In this document: piece after piece, positions 8,276 to 17,646 of the stretch
Layout: each line of letters opens with the position of its first letter
Position numbering within the stretch: position 1 is the first letter of the stretch
Source: CATQHQ01 sp965243805
GTDB taxonomy: Bacteria; Gemmatimonadota; Gemmatimonadetes; Longimicrobiales; Gaopeijiaceae
Direction: 5' to 3'
Assembly (NCBI GenBank): GCA_965243805.1
Contig: OZ251577.1
Span: forward strand, 2,976,001-3,040,000
DNA length: 64,000 nucleotides
Notes under the pieces: model-generated
Seen by the model: the letters and a program-made list of their open reading frames with translations, nothing else
The model's database searches: none
Told to the model about the DNA's origin: nothing
Program-made: the position numbers and the translations under genes

Positions 8276-9597
8276 CGTCGTCCTCCGGCGAAGTGCATGT
8301 ACAAGTTTGACAGGATCCGCCCGCACAGGAAGGACAGCGCCGCCGCCGTCACTCCGGGCAGCTCGAGCCCCCAACCCACGATGGCGAAGACGGTCGCCAG
8401 GGCAGCCACTTCCAGGACGGTTGCGACCGTAATCTGGGTCGTGCGTCGTCGTAGCACCAGAAGGGCGCGCTGGTACGAGAGCCAGACGGCCAACGCCGGC
8501 GCGGGAACCAGGATCATCGCTGGGACCTGGGCGTAGCTCGCCAGCTCGGGAGTCAGGCCGGAGACGGTCTCGAACCAGACGCCGAACAGGGGAGTGATCG
8601 CCACCAGCGCCAAACCCGCCGTCGACGCCAGCGCGAGCCCGAGCGCGAAGCGGCCGACTGCGGGCCGGGCCTCCCTGCTCTCGCCCAGAAGCGCGATCGC
8701 GGCCTCCTGGTAGCTGATTCCCAGCGCGCGGAAGAGAAACGAGAGCGCGTGGACCACGGGGAAGACGGCCAGCGACTCCAAGGGCGCCGGGGCTCGTCCC
8801 ATGAAGAAGGTGAGCATGGGTTGGGCCGCCAGCCCGATCAGCGAAGTCAGAGCCAGGGGGAAGTAGAAGCGCAGTATCCACGGGTAGCCGAGGGACGATG
8901 TGCCGTCGTCCGGGGCGGTGCGCCGAGCCAGGAGTCGTCGGACGGTGGATGCGGCCAGCCAACGAGCCGCGACCGCCTCCGCGCAGACGCCGATCGTGAG
9001 GCTGGCGGCGCCCACCCACGCGCCGGGCAAGCCGGAGAAGAGGGTCAGAAGCGCACCGGACGTAGCCACGACCGACAGCCGAAAGAGGGTGCCCCCAGCC
9101 ACTTGGCGCGTCTTGCCCGAGCGGATCATGAGACCGTGGAAGAACCGGCGGTAGCCGATGGCGGCAGCCCAGGGCAGGTAGATCCACAAGCATCCGTACG
9201 TCAGCGAGGCGACCTCCGCCGGCAGCCGCAGGAGCCCCAGCGCGACGGCGTCGAACGCCCAGGGGACCAGCAAGACGCACAGCAGGAGGGTGGCGAAGGC
9301 GTTGACGCCCATGCTGAACGCGCGAAGGCGCCGAAAGCTGTCGCGGTCCCGGACGAGCGCCGTCGAAGCGCTCATGAGCATCATGACCGGCGCCTCGACA
9401 AGGATCGCGATGGCGAACGCCACCCCATGAGCCGCCAAGTTGATCTTCGGGTCCGGCAAGCGCGCGATCGCGGCGGCCACGAACGGCCCCTCCATCGCCA
9501 TCATGATCCAGGTGGCGGCCAGCGGCGACCAGAACCGGGCGATCCGCCCCGGAGCCAAGGCCGAAGCGGCAGGCGCCTCGGCAACGGTGCTGCTCAT
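8272..9597 (-). CDS. Polytopic membrane protein, MOP-superfamily/ANKH-like
   Basis: 441 residues, about twelve hydrophobic segments in two halves, as in MATE/MOP flippase-type transporters. The second half begins YFPLALTSLIGLAAQPMLTF; as far as I can align by eye this resembles the central region of the ANKH (progressive ankylosis) family, which belongs to the same superfamily. The first half has LWIYLPWAAAIGYRRFFHG. A role in exporting or flipping an anion, lipid or small metabolite is possible but not shown. The ATG at 9597 directly abuts a GGGAG, which is too close for a good ribosome site, so the start could be slightly different. Co-transcribed with the MBL-fold gene (4-bp overlap). Confidence 0.6.
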   Translation of the reverse strand: MSSTVAEAPAASALAPGRIARFWSPLAATWIMMAMEGPFVAAAIARLPDPKINLAAHGVAFAIAILVEAPVMMLMSASTALVRDRDSFRRLRAFSMGVNAFATLLLCVLLVPWAFDAVALGLLRLPAEVASLTYGCLWIYLPWAAAIGYRRFFHGLMIRSGKTRQVAGGTLFRLSVVATSGALLTLFSGLPGAWVGAASLTIGVCAEAVAARWLAASTVRRLLARRTAPDDGTSSLGYPWILRFYFPLALTSLIGLAAQPMLTFFMGRAPAPLESLAVFPVVHALSFLFRALGISYQEAAIALLGESREARPAVGRFALGLALASTAGLALVAITPLFGVWFETVSGLTPELASYAQVPAMILVPAPALAVWLSYQRALLVLRRRTTQITVATVLEVAALATVFAIVGWGLELPGVTAAALSFLCGRILSNLYMHFAGGRR

Positions 9598-9707
9598 CTC
9601 CCGCCTTCGGTGTCGGTAGCTTGGTGGGATGGCCCGCTTCGCCGCAGACCCCTCGGACCCGTCAAAGGTCGCCAACACTACGACAGCCTGGAACCGACCG
9701 GCTCGTC

Positions 9708-9779
9708 CGTCTTCGCCAGCTCCCGTCTTCGCCAGCTCCCGTCTCGCCAGCTCCCGTCTCGCCAGCCCCCGTCTCGCCA
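9708..9779. repeat. 15/16-bp tandem repeat directly upstream of the FkbM-type gene
   Basis: Four full units of CGTCT(T)CGCCAGCTCC (9708-9723, 9724-9739, 9740-9754, 9755-9769) and a partial fifth (9770-9779) run right up to the ATG at 9779. Two units are 16 bp and two are 15 bp. If translated in frame they would give an Arg-Leu-Ala-Ser-Ser N-terminal extension. They displace any ordinary ribosome-binding site. Confidence 0.8.
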
Positions 9780-10756
9780 TGCGCCCCGACATCAAGTCCC
9801 GCTTCTTCTCCAGCGACAGCTCCTGGGGGAGCCGCCGTCCCCGAGGGTGGGGCGGACTCTGGCTTGGGGTCGCGCGAGCGTTGCCGCCGAGCTGGCCATG
9901 GGGCCGGTTCGCCCTTTTGGCCCGGCGGCTCGCCCGTTGGCGGCTGGAGGGCCCTGTCGACGTGCGAGCGTGGGGGTTCAAGTTGCGGCTGATGCCCAGC
10001 GGCTCCGTGTCGGAAGGACGGCTGCTCTTCCTGCCCCGTGGCTGGGATCGTGTCGAGCGCGAGGTGCTGGCGAAGCGACTGGGGCCGGGGGCCGTCTTCG
10101 TGGACGTGGGCGCCAACGCCGGCGGGTACGCCTTCTGGGCCGCGTCGCTGGGCGGGAAGACGGGACGAGTGGTCGCCTTCGAGCCGGACCCGGTGCTGGC
10201 CAGGCAACTTCGCTGGAACGTGGCGGCCAACGAGGCGGGCGACCGCATCTCGGTGGTGGAAGCGGCCGTGTCGGCGACGCCCGGGAGAGGAACGCTGGTC
10301 TCTGGGGTCGGCAATTCGGGAGAGAACCGACTGGCGGAGCGCAGGAACGCGGCCGAGGGGCTGACGGTTCGTGTCGTCTCGCTGGCCGACGCCGTCCAGG
10401 CGGCCGAGCTGGAGCGGATCGACTGCCTCAAGGTGGACGTGGAGGGCCGGGAGGCCGACGTCCTGAAGCCCTTTCTTGCAGTCGCGCCCCCGCGCCTCTG
10501 GCCTCGCACGCTGGTCGTGGAGTTGGGCGGTGCGCCGCCCCCAGGCGCGGGGGTCGGGAAGCGGCGGGAGCCGGACGGCGGACCGGATCTGGAGCACTGG
10601 ATCGTCGCGCAGGGCTACCGCTTGGTCCTCCGTACAAAGCTCAATGGAGTGTTTCGTCTGGACCGACCCGCGACGCACGGAGGAGACGGGTTGGACGTCG
10701 GGACGGCCCCCGCAACCCCTGTTCCACGCCGATCGGCTTCGGTAGCATTGAGTTGA
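9779..10756 (+). CDS. FkbM-family SAM-dependent methyltransferase
   Basis: 325 residues from ATG 9779. The SAM-binding motif I is VFVDVGANAGGYAFWAA, motif II is VVAFEPDPVLARQL, and LKVDVEGREADVLK is the FkbM-family motif IV. This family O-methylates sugars and polyketide-like small molecules. The upstream frame stays open for another 50 codons (from 9629), but that part is only the translated tandem repeat plus low-complexity sequence, so I do not include it. There is no glycosyltransferase cluster next to it; the nearest polysaccharide genes are Wzz/Wza 15 kb away. Acceptor unknown. Confidence 0.82.
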   Translation: MRPDIKSRFFSSDSSWGSRRPRGWGGLWLGVARALPPSWPWGRFALLARRLARWRLEGPVDVRAWGFKLRLMPSGSVSEGRLLFLPRGWDRVEREVLAKRLGPGAVFVDVGANAGGYAFWAASLGGKTGRVVAFEPDPVLARQLRWNVAANEAGDRISVVEAAVSATPGRGTLVSGVGNSGENRLAERRNAAEGLTVRVVSLADAVQAAELERIDCLKVDVEGREADVLKPFLAVAPPRLWPRTLVVELGGAPPPGAGVGKRREPDGGPDLEHWIVAQGYRLVLRTKLNGVFRLDRPATHGGDGLDVGTAPATPVPRRSASVALS

Positions 10757-10792
10757 GTGCGACAAAGCGTGGAGCGAATCGAATGAGGTCGA

Positions 10793-11833
10793 ATGATCGA
10801 TCTGCGTAGCGATACGGTCACCCGGCCCACGCCCGAGATGCGGGCGGCGATGGCCAGGGCTCCCGTCGGCGACGATGTGTACGGGGACGACCCCACCGTC
10901 CGTCGTCTGGAAGAAGCGACGGCGGCGATCCTGGGCAAGGAAGACGCGGTGTACATGCCCACCGGGTCGATGGCCAACCAAGTGGCGATCCGAGCCCACA
11001 CCGAATCCGGCGACCGGGTGCTCATGGACGGCGGCGCTCACGTGGTGCGCTCCGAAGGGGGTGCGCCCGCGGCGCTGTCGGGGGTCACCGCCCACAGGAT
11101 CGCCGGCGACAGGGGGATCTTCGATGCCGCGCAAGTGCGGGAAGCGCTGGGCGTCCACCATGCGGGCTCGCCGTCCACGCTGACGCCCCCGCCGACCCTC
11201 CTCTGCGTGGAGAACACCCACAACGGCGGCGGGGGAAGCATCTGGCCGCTGGACCAGCTGGACGAGGTGGCGGCAACGGCCCGCTCGGCAGGGTTGCGTT
11301 GCCACATGGACGGTGCTCGCATCTGGAACGCAACCGCCACCAGCGGTGTGGCCGAGGCCCGTTACGCACGCGACTTCGATTCCGTGTCGGTGTGCTTCTC
11401 CAAGGGCCTGGGCGCCCCCATGGGCTCGGCTCTCGCCGGAACGGCGGCCTTCACCGCCCGAGCGCGACGCTTCAAGCAGCTCTTTGGAGGCGGCTTCCGG
11501 CAGGCGGGGATCGTCGCTGCGGGAGCGCTCCACGCCCTGGAGCATCACCGCGGAGAGCTGGCCGACGATCATGCCAAGGCCCAGGCGCTCGCCACCGGTC
11601 TCGCGGCGCTCCCCGGCGTGGAGCTGACGCGAGCGCATGTAGAGACCAACATCCTGCGCTTTCGGGTTCCGTTGTCCGCTCTCCAATTCGTGGACGCCTG
11701 CATCGAGCGGAGCGTGGCGATGCTGGTGGCCGGTGCCCGTCACGTGCGGGCGGTGGTCCATCGGGACGTGTCGATGGCCGACGCGAAACGGGCGGCCGAC
11801 GTCGTTGGCGGCGTCCTGGCCGATCAGGGATGA
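10793..11833 (+). CDS. ltaE: Low-specificity L-threonine aldolase
   Basis: 346 residues, the usual family length. It begins MIDLRSDTVTRPTPEMR, the hallmark N-terminus of the threonine/beta-hydroxy-amino-acid aldolases. ENTHNGGGG and HMDGARIWNA place the PLP-ring and Asp contacts, and VCFSKGLGAPMGS carries the Schiff-base lysine K204. Predicted reaction: PLP-dependent cleavage of L-threonine or L-allo-threonine to glycine and acetaldehyde in the cytoplasm. The stop overlaps the ATG of the propeller-protein gene (ATGA), so both are probably translated from one mRNA, though no functional link is evident. Confidence 0.93.
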   Translation: MIDLRSDTVTRPTPEMRAAMARAPVGDDVYGDDPTVRRLEEATAAILGKEDAVYMPTGSMANQVAIRAHTESGDRVLMDGGAHVVRSEGGAPAALSGVTAHRIAGDRGIFDAAQVREALGVHHAGSPSTLTPPPTLLCVENTHNGGGGSIWPLDQLDEVAATARSAGLRCHMDGARIWNATATSGVAEARYARDFDSVSVCFSKGLGAPMGSALAGTAAFTARARRFKQLFGGGFRQAGIVAAGALHALEHHRGELADDHAKAQALATGLAALPGVELTRAHVETNILRFRVPLSALQFVDACIERSVAMLVAGARHVRAVVHRDVSMADAKRAADVVGGVLADQG

Positions 11834-12774
11834 GGTCCACCAAGACCGCTGTCGGAGCCGTGGTCCTCCCAATCCTCCTGCTCGGCTTTGTTGCGGCAGA
11901 GTACTCCCGGGCTCGCTACAGCCGCGGCTGGGCCGGCGGCATCAGGCTAGGCTTGCGGGCGTTGGAGCCCGGGGCCATTGAGCTGATGATGAACTTCCCG
12001 CCTGAACTGCACGAAAGCTCGGGCGTGGTTGCAAGCCGCCAGAACGCGGGCCTATTCTGGACCCACAACGACTCGGGAAACCGTCCGGTCGTCTATGGAG
12101 TCCAGTTCGGCGGCTCGGAGGAGGGGATCGTCACCCGGATCAACCTGGACGGCGCATCTGCCGTGGACTGGGAGGACATCGCCCTTGGGCCGTGCCCGTG
12201 GAGCGTGTCGAGTTCCTGCCTCTACGTCGCCGACATCGGCGACAACTTCCGTCGCCGTTCTTCGGTGGCTGTGATCGTGTTCGAGGAGCCCGTTCTGAGT
12301 CCGGCCGACGGCAAGGCGCCACCGGTCGAGTGGTCCGAGGTCGAACTCCGCTACCCCGACGGCACCGCCAACGCGGAAGGGCTCGCCGTGACGGATGCGG
12401 GCGACCTCCTGATCGTGACGATAGAGCCTCGCAACAGAGGGCGGGTCTTCAAGCTGTCGCGGGACGAGGTGGTCGAGGCGTTGCAGAAGAGACCCGCCAT
12501 GCTGCGACCTGTGGGGGGCGTGCAAGCCCGTTGGGGCGGGGTCACGGCTGCGGTATGGAGTGGAGGCGAGCTCATTGTGCGCTCCCAGACCGAAGTCTTC
12601 CGCTGGCGACAGGAGCGCGACGCCTGGACGCTGGCTGGGCGACCGTGCTTTGTCGGCCACGCAGGCAGGGGTGGGGAGGGGCTTGACCTGGCCGCGCCGG
12701 GCGTGTTCTACCTCACGCGGGAAGGCAGGGGCGAAAACCCCGCGCGGCTGAATTTGGCCGTGTGCGCCACCTGA
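11830..12774 (+). CDS. Membrane-anchored or secreted beta-propeller-like protein
   Basis: 314 residues with an N-terminal hydrophobic segment (AVVLPILLLGFVAAEYS). The body has motifs seen in a widespread family of uncharacterised extracytoplasmic propeller proteins: ESSGVVASRQNAGLFWTHND, DWEDIA, LYVADIGDN, and PDGTANAEGLAVTDAGDLLI. These recall phytase-like and NHL-like six-bladed propellers. No catalytic function can be assigned. Translationally coupled to threonine aldolase. Its last 67 bp overlap the 3' end of the convergent NrfD-like gene. Confidence 0.55.
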   Translation: MRSTKTAVGAVVLPILLLGFVAAEYSRARYSRGWAGGIRLGLRALEPGAIELMMNFPPELHESSGVVASRQNAGLFWTHNDSGNRPVVYGVQFGGSEEGIVTRINLDGASAVDWEDIALGPCPWSVSSSCLYVADIGDNFRRRSSVAVIVFEEPVLSPADGKAPPVEWSEVELRYPDGTANAEGLAVTDAGDLLIVTIEPRNRGRVFKLSRDEVVEALQKRPAMLRPVGGVQARWGGVTAAVWSGGELIVRSQTEVFRWRQERDAWTLAGRPCFVGHAGRGGEGLDLAAPGVFYLTREGRGENPARLNLAVCAT

Positions 12775-13919
12775 CGGGCGAGGACGCCGAGTAGCGCGAC
12801 CGGGGCCGCTGGCCAGCCGAGCCACGGTGCCGCCACCCCGGCCGCCGCGCCGGCTATGGCCAGGTGGAGCCACCGGCGGCGGCTCGGCGGGACTCTCCAG
12901 GGTGCCTGCCCTGCGCGAGCCGGTGCGGAGAAGAGGAGATTGACCGCCTCGACGAGGACGTAGCCAGCGGTGACCAGCGCCAGGAAAAGAAGGGTCGCGG
13001 GCGCAGCCGGGTGGTTCGGCCCGTCAACGAGCCGCGCCAGCAGGACGGTCGTCCCCGCCCCTGCGATCAGCGCCTCGGCCAGCAGCCGAACGGGCAGCAG
13101 CAGCCTCGTCCGTCGGTCGTCACCGGCGTGGACGGTGCCGCCCAGCAGTGCTGTCGTCATCGCCAGGACGCCGGCGATCAGTGCCAGCCCGGGCGGCGGC
13201 GGTTCGGGGCGGGTCTCGGTGACGAAGGGGAGGATCAGCGCGATTCCGTAGGCGGCGAAGACTGCCCCCGCCCCCACTCTCCACTTCCGCCGTAGAGGCG
13301 GTCCCGTCTCCCAGACCAGGAAGCCCGCGGCGAGGACCAGGAACGCGACCGCCGCCAGCGGTGTCGCCGTGTGCCAGAGGGCGTCGCGTGCGCTCAGTGC
13401 GCCGTTCGGGATCAGCACGAGGGGGACCAGGTAGGCACCTGCGGCAATCGACTTGGTCCAGAAGAAGAGGAGGCGCGGGAGCGCCGCGCCTGCGACGGCG
13501 GTGCTGCCGGAGCCATAGGGTCGGCTCATGACCAGGGTGACGATCAGCCAACTCCCGACGGCCAGCGGCGCGCCGCCCATCACCCAGCCGAACGACACGG
13601 GGTATTGGTCGTTGGCGTAGAGCACCATCGGGCTGAAGGACAGCGCGGCTCCGGTGGCGAGCCCGCCGATTGCCAGTGCGGCGAGGCCGACCAGGCGCCT
13701 GTCGCGACGGACGCCGATCCAGCCTGTCGCCGTGCCGAGCAGGACGGCCAGGAGGCCCCCGGCCGCGGCCATGGAGAGCCGGTAGGGGTGGTTCGGGAAG
13801 GGAAGGGCCTCGCCCGTGCCCGGAAAGAGTCCGGCGCGGGCGCAGAGCACGACGGTGGCGACGAGGAGGGCGTAGCCCAGAACCACAGCTTGTTCCTGAC
13901 GGCGGTGCGCGAAGTCCAT
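12708..13919 (-). CDS. Multi-pass membrane protein, possibly NrfD/DmsC-like
   Basis: 403 residues with about ten hydrophobic helices and short loops. The segment FFWTKSIAAGAYLVPLVL resembles the K-S-x-x-x-G-A-Y-L stretch of NrfD/DmsC-type quinone-interacting membrane subunits, so a membrane anchor of a redox complex is possible. However no partner iron-sulfur or molybdenum subunit gene is adjacent. The ATG at 13919 has GGGAG about 10 nt upstream. The gene is divergent from the VPS10-like gene, with an AT-rich repeat-bearing region between them, and its 3' end overlaps the convergent propeller gene. I rate the NrfD link as suggestive only. Confidence 0.5.
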   Translation of the reverse strand: MDFAHRRQEQAVVLGYALLVATVVLCARAGLFPGTGEALPFPNHPYRLSMAAAGGLLAVLLGTATGWIGVRRDRRLVGLAALAIGGLATGAALSFSPMVLYANDQYPVSFGWVMGGAPLAVGSWLIVTLVMSRPYGSGSTAVAGAALPRLLFFWTKSIAAGAYLVPLVLIPNGALSARDALWHTATPLAAVAFLVLAAGFLVWETGPPLRRKWRVGAGAVFAAYGIALILPFVTETRPEPPPPGLALIAGVLAMTTALLGGTVHAGDDRRTRLLLPVRLLAEALIAGAGTTVLLARLVDGPNHPAAPATLLFLALVTAGYVLVEAVNLLFSAPARAGQAPWRVPPSRRRWLHLAIAGAAAGVAAPWLGWPAAPVALLGVLARQVAHTAKFSRAGFSPLPSRVR

Positions 13920-13991
13920 TGTTGACGTTCTCCCTGTGGAGTCGTTGTTCGGTGTCGGTGTTGGAGTCGTTGTTCGATGCCGATGAGAATG

Positions 13992-14016
13992 ACAAAGTAC
14001 TTGACATTACAAAGTA
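13992..14016. promoter_or_regulatory. Direct repeat in an AT-rich island, candidate operator
   Basis: ACAAAGTA occurs at 13992-13999 and again at 14009-14016, a spacing of 17 bp. TTGACA lies between the copies at 14001-14006. The stretch is markedly AT-rich against its surroundings and sits in the 249-bp gap between divergent genes. Two sites about 1.5 helical turns apart fit a dimeric regulator. A TTGACA -35 is plausible for the plus strand, but I find no good -10 at the right distance. Confidence 0.4.
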
Positions 14017-14168
14017 ACGATACGCGAGCATAACGCAAGAGGGTCCGCGGCTGCGCGAAGCCGTGGTCCACCGCGTCGTTGCGCCATGGGCCACGCGTCG
14101 TTGCGCCATGGGCCGCCTGTCGTCAGAGTGGCCCCACTGGCCAGTCCCGCCTTCGAGGAGAGCCCCTG

Positions 14169-17100
14169 ATGACTCCATGTCTCGCCGTTCCGCCCCGCTC
14201 GGGCACCCGCCCCTTGGCACCCGTCGCCGCTTTCATACTGGCGCTCGCCACCGCCAACGCGGCCTTACCTTCGCCCCTGGACGGGCAACGCCCCCGCAGC
14301 GAATCGGCCCCGACGACCGCCCCCGCGACTGCCCCCGCGGCCGCCCCCGACGAGACCCTCCTGGCTGGCCTCGAACTTCGCCCTCTCGGCCCGGCGTTCA
14401 TGTCCGGCCGCATCGCCGACATCGCCGTCGATCCCACGGACCGCAGCACCTGGTACGTCGCCACGGCCTCGTCCAACGTCTGGAAGACCGAGAATCGAGG
14501 CACCACCTGGACCCCGGTCTTCGACGACTACCCGTCCTACTCCACCGGCGCCGTCGCCGTCGACCCCAACGACTCCAATGTGATCTGGCTGGGCACCGGC
14601 GAGAACACGAGCCAGCGGAGCGTCGGCTGGGGCGACGGCGTCTACAAGAGCCTGGACGGCGGCCGCACTTGGGCGAACATGGGCCTGCGAACGTCGGAGC
14701 ATGTGGGCAAGATCGCCATCGACCCTCGGGACTCGGACGTGGCCTACGTGGCGGCGATGGGCGGCCTCTGGGCGCCGGGCGGCGAGCGCGGCCTCTTCAA
14801 GACCACCGACGGCGGCGCCACCTGGACCCCCGTGCTGCAGATCAGCGATAACACGGGCGTCGCCGACGTGCACCTGGACCCGCGCGACCCGGAGGTCCTC
14901 TACGCGGTGGCATACCAGCGGCGCAGGCATGTGGGCGTGCTGGTGGCAGGCGGCCCCGAGTCGGGCGTCTGGAAGAGCACCGACGGCGGCGAGACGTGGC
15001 GGGACGTAACCCAGGGCCTGCCCGCGGGCGACTTGGGCAGGATCGCGCTGGCAGTGTCGCCCGTGAACCCGGACGTCCTCTACGCGCTGGTGGCGGCCGC
15101 CGAGGACCGAAGCGGCTTCTACCGCTCACCGGACCGGGCCGAGTCCTGGACCCGCATGTCCGACTACATCGTCGTGGACCCCCAGTACTACGGCGAGCTC
15201 TACCCCGATCCCCACCGCATGGACCGGGTCTACGCCGTGGACGTGCAGCTCCACGTCACCGACGACGGCGGGCGCACCTTCACGCCCGTCAACAGCCGCT
15301 TCAAGCACGTGGACAACCACGCCGTGGTCTTCGATCCCGCCGACCCCGAGTACCTGCTGCTGGGCACCGACGGCGGCATCTACGAGTCCTTCGACCGGGG
15401 CGACACCTGGCGTTACTTGGCGAACCTGCCGATCACCCAGTTCTACCGAGTCGGCGTGGACGACGCCGCGCCCTTCTACACCGTCTACGGTGGCACTCAG
15501 GACAACTCGTCGGTGGGAGGGCCGTCGAGGACCGCCAACATCCACGGCATCCGGAACAGCGACTGGTTCGTCACCCATGGGGGCGACGGCTTCCAGGTGC
15601 GAGTGGAGCCCGGCAACCCGAACATCCTCTACACCCAATCCCAGTACGCGGGGATCGTCCGCTACGACCGGGCCAGCGGCGAGACGATCGACATCCAGCC
15701 CCAGCCCGAGCCCGGCGAAGGGGCTCTCCGCTGGCACTGGGACGCGCCCCTGGTGATCAGTCCCCACGACTCGCACCGCGTCTGGTTCGCAGCTCAGACA
15801 CTCTTCCGCTCCGACGACCGAGCCAACCGCTGGACCGCCGTCAGCGGAGACCTGAGCCGGGGGCTGGACCGCAATCAGCGGCCCGTGATGGGGCGGATCT
15901 GGCCGCCGGAGGCGGTCTGGAAGAACGTGTTCACCTCCCCCTACGGCACAATCGTCGCGTTGGACGAGTCGCCGCTCGTTGAAGGGCTCCTCTACGTGGG
16001 CACCGACGACGGACTGGTGCAGGTCAGCGAGGACGGCGGCGGCGCATGGCGGCGGCAGGAGGAGTTCCCAGGCGTCCCCGCAATGGCCTATGTGGCCGAC
16101 GTGGTGGCCTCGCGCCACGCCCCGGACCGGGTCTACGCCGTCTTCAACAACCACAAGGAGGGGGACTTCCGACCGTACGTGGCCCGGAGCGAGGACCGGG
16201 GAGCGACGTGGCTGAACATGGCGGGGAACCTGCCGGACGGGCAGGCGGCATGGACGCTGGTCGAGGACCATGTGGACCCGAACCTGCTCTTCCTGGGCAC
16301 CGAGTTCGGGCTGTACGCAACCTTGGCCGGCACGGTGGCGGGCGGGCGCCTCTCCTGGGTGCGGCTCAAGGGAGGTCTGCCCACGATCGCGGTGCGGGAC
16401 CTGGAGATCCAGCGGCGCGAGAACGACCTGGTACTGGCGACGTTCGGCAGGGGGTTCTACGTGCTGGACGACTACTCGCCGCTGCGCTTCATGGGCGAGG
16501 CCCTAGCGGGCGACGAGGCCATGGCGGAAGGCGACGCCATGGCGCGAGGAGACGCCTACCTCTTCCCGGTGAAGGACGCATGGGCCTACATCCCGAGCCG
16601 ACCCATGGGCGGACAGGAGAAGGGAACGATGGGCGACGCCTTCTTCGCAGCCCCCAACCCGCCGTTCGGCGCCGTCTTCACCTACTACTTGGCGGGGGAT
16701 TTGGAGTCGGCGAAGGAGCGCCGCCAGCGAGAGGAGCGGGAGCGGCTCGCTCGGGGGGAGGAGATCGCGTACCCGGAGCAGGCGGTGCTGGTGGCCGAGG
16801 ACCTGGAGCGGCCGCCAAAGGTGCTGCTGGTGGTCTCCGACGAGGCGGGCAACGTGGTGCGCCGGGTGCCCGCTCCCCGGCGGGCCGGACTCCACCGAGT
16901 GGCCTGGAACCTGCGCTACGCCTCCACCGCGCCGCCCCGTCCCGACGGCAGGGAGGCCGACGGCCCCATGGTCGCGCCCGGCCTCTTCTCGGTCCGTCCC
17001 GTAGTCATTCGAGGCGGCGCACACAAGGAGCTGGCGCCGCCACGGTCGTTCCGGGTCGAGTCCCTGGGCACGGCCACTCTGCCCGCTGCCGACCGGGACG

Positions 17101-17573
17101 CCCTCCTCGCCTTCCAGCGGGAGGTGGCGGCCCTCCAGCGCGCCGCTCTAGCCGTGGACCGGGCCGCCCGGGAGACCACCGACCGGCTCCAACTCCTCCG
17201 TCGCGCTGTCCGGGCGGCGCCGGGCCTGGACGCGGCCGTCTACGAGACGCGCATCACCGCCTTTGAGGCCCGGCTCTTCGACCTTCGGCGCGTCCTCTCC
17301 CGGGACCGCACGGCCCTCGACCGGGCCGAGTTCGCGCCCCCGTCGATCGTGGACCGGATCGGGCGCATCGCGCGGGCCGGCTTCACGGCCACCTCGGCGC
17401 CCACCGCGACCCACCGGGCCAGCCGGGCGGTGGCGTCGGATCAGCTGGCCGGCGTGTCGGAAGCGTTGCGCGCGCTGGTGGAGGACGAGTTGGCCGCACT
17501 GGAGGCGGAGCTGGAGGCTGCCAGCGTCCCGTGGACTCCTGGCCGGCCGATTCCCCGCTGGCCGCCTGGATGA
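14169..17573 (+). CDS. Large secreted VPS10/BNR-type beta-propeller protein
   Basis: 1134 residues from ATG 14169, which has GAGGAG 8 nt upstream. A signal peptide is followed by a short Pro/Ala/Thr linker. Residues about 60-780 carry repeated sortilin/BNR blades with Asp-box-like DGG(A/E)TW motifs (TTDGGATWTPV, STDGGETWRDV) and repeated DP(R/N)D(S/P)(D/E/N)V elements, consistent with one or two ten-bladed propellers. The C-terminal ~300 residues contain a beta-sandwich-like part (VLLVVSDEAGNVVRRVP) and a helical region. Such proteins are abundant in Gemmatimonadota and Bacteroidota and are often labelled glycosyl hydrolase or sialidase-like. I see no defined active site, so surface or periplasmic binding is as likely as catalysis. 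Confidence 0.75.
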   Translation: MTPCLAVPPRSGTRPLAPVAAFILALATANAALPSPLDGQRPRSESAPTTAPATAPAAAPDETLLAGLELRPLGPAFMSGRIADIAVDPTDRSTWYVATASSNVWKTENRGTTWTPVFDDYPSYSTGAVAVDPNDSNVIWLGTGENTSQRSVGWGDGVYKSLDGGRTWANMGLRTSEHVGKIAIDPRDSDVAYVAAMGGLWAPGGERGLFKTTDGGATWTPVLQISDNTGVADVHLDPRDPEVLYAVAYQRRRHVGVLVAGGPESGVWKSTDGGETWRDVTQGLPAGDLGRIALAVSPVNPDVLYALVAAAEDRSGFYRSPDRAESWTRMSDYIVVDPQYYGELYPDPHRMDRVYAVDVQLHVTDDGGRTFTPVNSRFKHVDNHAVVFDPADPEYLLLGTDGGIYESFDRGDTWRYLANLPITQFYRVGVDDAAPFYTVYGGTQDNSSVGGPSRTANIHGIRNSDWFVTHGGDGFQVRVEPGNPNILYTQSQYAGIVRYDRASGETIDIQPQPEPGEGALRWHWDAPLVISPHDSHRVWFAAQTLFRSDDRANRWTAVSGDLSRGLDRNQRPVMGRIWPPEAVWKNVFTSPYGTIVALDESPLVEGLLYVGTDDGLVQVSEDGGGAWRRQEEFPGVPAMAYVADVVASRHAPDRVYAVFNNHKEGDFRPYVARSEDRGATWLNMAGNLPDGQAAWTLVEDHVDPNLLFLGTEFGLYATLAGTVAGGRLSWVRLKGGLPTIAVRDLEIQRRENDLVLATFGRGFYVLDDYSPLRFMGEALAGDEAMAEGDAMARGDAYLFPVKDAWAYIPSRPMGGQEKGTMGDAFFAAPNPPFGAVFTYYLAGDLESAKERRQREERERLARGEEIAYPEQAVLVAEDLERPPKVLLVVSDEAGNVVRRVPAPRRAGLHRVAWNLRYASTAPPRPDGREADGPMVAPGLFSVRPVVIRGGAHKELAPPRSFRVESLGTATLPAADRDALLAFQREVAALQRAALAVDRAARETTDRLQLLRRAVRAAPGLDAAVYETRITAFEARLFDLRRVLSRDRTALDRAEFAPPSIVDRIGRIARAGFTATSAPTATHRASRAVASDQLAGVSEALRALVEDELAALEAELEAASVPWTPGRPIPRWPPG

Positions 17574-17646
17574 CCGATGACGCGGCCCGGCGCGGCCGTC
17601 GCCGGGTAAGAGGCGAAGCGCGAGCGTTCTTGGGGTTGCCCACAGG

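Noticed and set aside
14001..14029. TTGACA at 14001 considered as a complete promoter for the VPS10-like gene.
   Set aside because: No acceptable -10 lies 16-18 nt downstream; kept only as part of a candidate operator region.
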